Shown here piece after piece: positions 61,677-64,000 of a stretch of DNA of 64,000 nt. Under the pieces are notes generated by a model. The model did not search any database, was not told where the DNA came from, and saw only the letters and a program-made list of their open reading frames with translations. The stretch's first letter is position 1; the number at the start of each line of letters is the position of its first letter. Where the stretch lies: the NCBI RefSeq assembly GCF_000237925.1, contig NC_031502.1, positions 27,347,951 through 27,411,950 of the forward strand, written 5' to 3'. Origin of the DNA: Schistosoma mansoni. Lineage: Eukaryota; Platyhelminthes; Trematoda; Strigeidida; Schistosomatidae. Made by a program: the position numbers and the translations under genes.

Positions 61677-63461
61677 TTAATAACTTGGCGATGGCGAGTT
61701 TTCTTTTTCATAATACTCTGAAAAGCAAAAAAAAATCATATGGACGGTGTACTATTATTCGTGAAATACATGTCAAATTACTTATTGAAAATTAACATAC
61801 CGAGGAATTCATTCACGTAATCTGTGTCTTTTCCCCCTTTTAAACCATCACTGATATCTGGATGAACAACCAGAGGATGTAATGCATTCATGAAGAACGT
61901 TGAATAAGGTTGTCCCGCCACCTTTAGTACCTGGAATGCAACAGAAATGAAGAAAAATGGGACTCGAAAATGAGGAATTAGTGGATATTCATCACATCAA
62001 CAATATGAAAGGTAGGAAATAATGAACCTATGAAACTAATGTAGTTTAAATAGTTTGATCAGCTTAGAAATTAGGTTGATGGTATAAAAAGACTGATGTC
62101 CTTATGTTCAAGATCTTCAGTAAACAAAAATCCTCAAACTTAGATAAACTCCTGCTTCAAAACGATGTCAGTACTACATTTTGCGCGAAAAATTTATTAT
62201 TATTAATGGCTTTACTCAGTATCATATGTTTAGTACAATAAGAGATTGTCAAGACACAATATTTCCATAAGTTGCTCTCATAAAAAGAATCGACACCTGT
62301 GCATATTTATACACGAAATATTTTTAAGATAAGAATCTAGACAACTTTCGGCAACATGTCCAATAATACAAGCTTTGACTAAGTCGGCTCTTACAACTTG
62401 CTCGTCACGTAGTATATTTGCTAGACAAGCTATTGTAGAGCTTTTATAAATTTAGTTATATGCAGGGATTTTAATGTACTGGAATTTCGTTCTACCAGAA
62501 GATAAACAAGAAGAAAGATGTGAAGGGAGCCGATGGTTAGTATTTGGTGGGATAATAAATGCCAGGAGTTTGCACAATTTAATATGTCTATTCACAACCA
62601 TATTAATAATGACCTCGAAAGATTTGCCACACACCCTGATGTCTTCAGCACTCTCCACAATACAGCAAAATCTTTTCTAAAAAGCCCGGGAAGGGTAATG
62701 AGGGAGAGTAAAGAACAATATGAAGTATACAAGAATTCACAAAACGTAAAAGTATTTATCGAGTAATCCCAAAAGCATGTAGCGTCTTTATATAATATTT
62801 ATTTATTTAAACACATAAATATTGGTACAAAGGGGCACCGAATACATATGCACCACACAAGTCACTTGATTTGTGTTTTTTCAAGGAGTCACACCCGAGG
62901 CGTTCGACCTAAATATTTGATCCATAAGGCAGTGGAGATGCAGTCCCATGGTAGCCGACGACCAACGATTGGTTCACACGCCATTTGTTCCTTCAAGATC
63001 CTGGAGCCCATGTGCATCATTGGTTTGGAATCAGGGTTTCCTGAATCTCCTGGATGGACCGTCCATGTCCACCAACCCGGTTAAAGCGCCGGACATTCGC
63101 TTTCCGTCCTCTCAATTTCGTAAACGACAGCCTCTCCGCGAGAAGGCATTGTGTGGGACTTCCCTGGTAGTGGTTGTACCTACGTGGTTATGTGAGGGCA
63201 TTTCGAGAGGGAGAGCTGACTCTCCCCACTCTCGGCCGTACCAGGGCATTTGGGGGTAATATAATAAGTCAGGCAGAAAACTCACTTCGATATCAATAAA
63301 GTATGAAAAGACCAAGAAAGGTCAGACGAAAAACTTACACCACGGTAAGTGACCTCTGACATTCTCTTTATTACAGAATCTCCAATAGTACAAACTTCAT
63401 AGGATTCCAAAAAGTGTTTAAATGCTGCCCATGTCTCATGATAAAGTAAACAGTCTGACAT
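61677..63461 (-). CDS. 3' part of an unrecognised gene, last three exons
   Basis: The minus-strand exons are 63461-63339 (after ACCCTTCTAG, to GGT/GTAAGT), 61930-61801 (after GCATTCCAG, to G/GTATGT) and 61717-61677 (after TGCTTTTCAG, to TAA). The phases 0 and 1 are consistent, and 97 residues are encoded. Residues include CLLYHETWAAFKHFLESYEV, VIKRMSEVTYRG, QPYSTFFMNALHPLVVHPD and DYVNEFLEYYEKE, ending NSPSPSY. The first exon opens with an in-frame ATG right at the acceptor, but earlier exons probably lie beyond the right edge. The intron at 61931-63338 holds a sense-oriented retroposon. The gene converges with the 680-residue gene, with 711 bases between the stops. I cannot name the family. 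Confidence 0.68.
62796..63258 (-). mobile_element. Non-autonomous retroposon sharing the SR3-like 3' tail
   Basis: A GC-rich 460-base unit has no coding capacity that fits a known protein. Read on the minus strand, it starts near 63258 (CCCCCAAATGCCCTGGTACG) and ends with GTGTGGTGCATATGTATTCGG, then TGCCCCTTTGTACCAATATT, then TATGTGTTTAAATAAATAAA. The last about 60 bases are nearly identical to the end of the LINE at 31113-32240. Overlapping open frames on both strands are shadows of its GC content. Confidence 0.8.
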
Positions 63462-64000
63462 CTAGAAGGGTTAAGTGTGAGACCATTAAAAAAAAGACAG
63501 TCGTTCAATCAGCAACTAGGACTTATTCAACTACTAGGTTTTGGAAAGGAATCGTAAAAATCAATTTTTGAATTACATGAACAAGTCTTTATGTGAAACA
63601 CTATGTATAAATGAATTCACATGGTACATCAATTTTCGACGACTTTAAGAAGATATAAAACGTGAGCAATCGAAGTTCGATCAAAAATTTAGATTTGCTT
63701 CTGGTTAAGTATGAAAGTGCTTGGTAAATTATTTTGTAACACTCCAAATCTGAAGCAAAAGCTGAAGGACCAGTACATGATTTAGTATTCTAATTATAGT
63801 TTATTTCAGTAGGTAATAATATAGTCGTTGATTTAGTAATGTTAAATATTGCGGAATGTTTTCGAAAATGTGATTAAAGGATTTGTTTACAACAAATGCT
63901 CCCCTCAAATCATTCTGTTTATATTGATATGAGTTTTAGAATTGTTATACAATACATTTGTACCGACTAAATTTGAGTAATATGAAACTCCTATACAATT
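63462..64000. other. Right-hand end of the window
   Basis: AT-rich sequence, presumably an intron of the minus-strand gene. I see no exon. Confidence 0.35.

Noticed and set aside
62848-63315. Several overlapping open frames on both strands
   Set aside because: They fall in the GC-rich non-autonomous retroposon and lack coding character; GC content explains their length.
1-64000. CRISPR arrays, operons, ribosomal or transfer RNA genes
   Set aside because: None seen; the sequence is eukaryotic and no spaced short direct repeats or RNA gene signatures are present.

Overview
The window looks like nuclear DNA of a blood fluke (genus Schistosoma; species not resolved). It is AT-rich and gene-poor, with long introns. 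It carries families I recognise from schistosomes: tRNA-like SINEs with a hammerhead ribozyme (Sm-alpha type), RTE-type LINEs resembling SR2 and SR3/Perere-3, a CR1-type (Perere-like) LINE, a Penelope-like fragment and a degenerate Gypsy LTR element. One gene has introns of only 31-37 bases, a known schistosome habit. Family names come from memory of the families; no database search was possible.

Layout. 1-10 kb: a tentative plus-strand gene (exons 845-920, 2000-2187, 5888-6072) with an SR2-like LINE fragment in its second intron, then two candidate minus-strand exons (7072-7340 and 9871-10076). 10-26 kb: mostly non-coding DNA with a Penelope-like endonuclease fragment (11.7-12.2 kb), hammerhead SINEs and a 200-N assembly gap inside an inverted SINE pair (22.84-23.28 kb). 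26.9-28.8 kb: the 5' half of an SR2-like LINE. 31.1-32.2 kb: the 3' half of an SR3/Perere-3-like LINE with an intact YADD motif. 32.9-34.2 kb: the best-supported gene, a six-exon SH3BGR homologue (thioredoxin-like fold plus a long acidic Ser/Glu tail) on the minus strand. 34.4-41.2 kb: a retroelement block made of a CR1-like LINE lacking the core of its reverse transcriptase, an inverted SINE pair and a decayed Gypsy pol.

43.7-45.9 kb holds a small four-exon minus-strand gene (181 residues, unrecognised) whose exons join in phase. 48.3-49.9 kb holds the last two exons of a plus-strand gene. 55.0-61.0 kb holds a five-exon plus-strand gene (680 residues, unrecognised). 61.7-63.5 kb holds the last three exons of a convergent minus-strand gene whose intron contains a non-autonomous retroposon sharing its 3' tail with the SR3-like LINE.

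The host genes show no functional relation to each other and nothing resembles an operon. The clearest theme is the retroelement community: autonomous LINEs, tail-sharing passengers and ribozyme-bearing SINEs, two of which sit as head-to-head palindromes, one coinciding with the assembly gap. All splice structures were worked out by hand from splice-site motifs and reading-frame phase.
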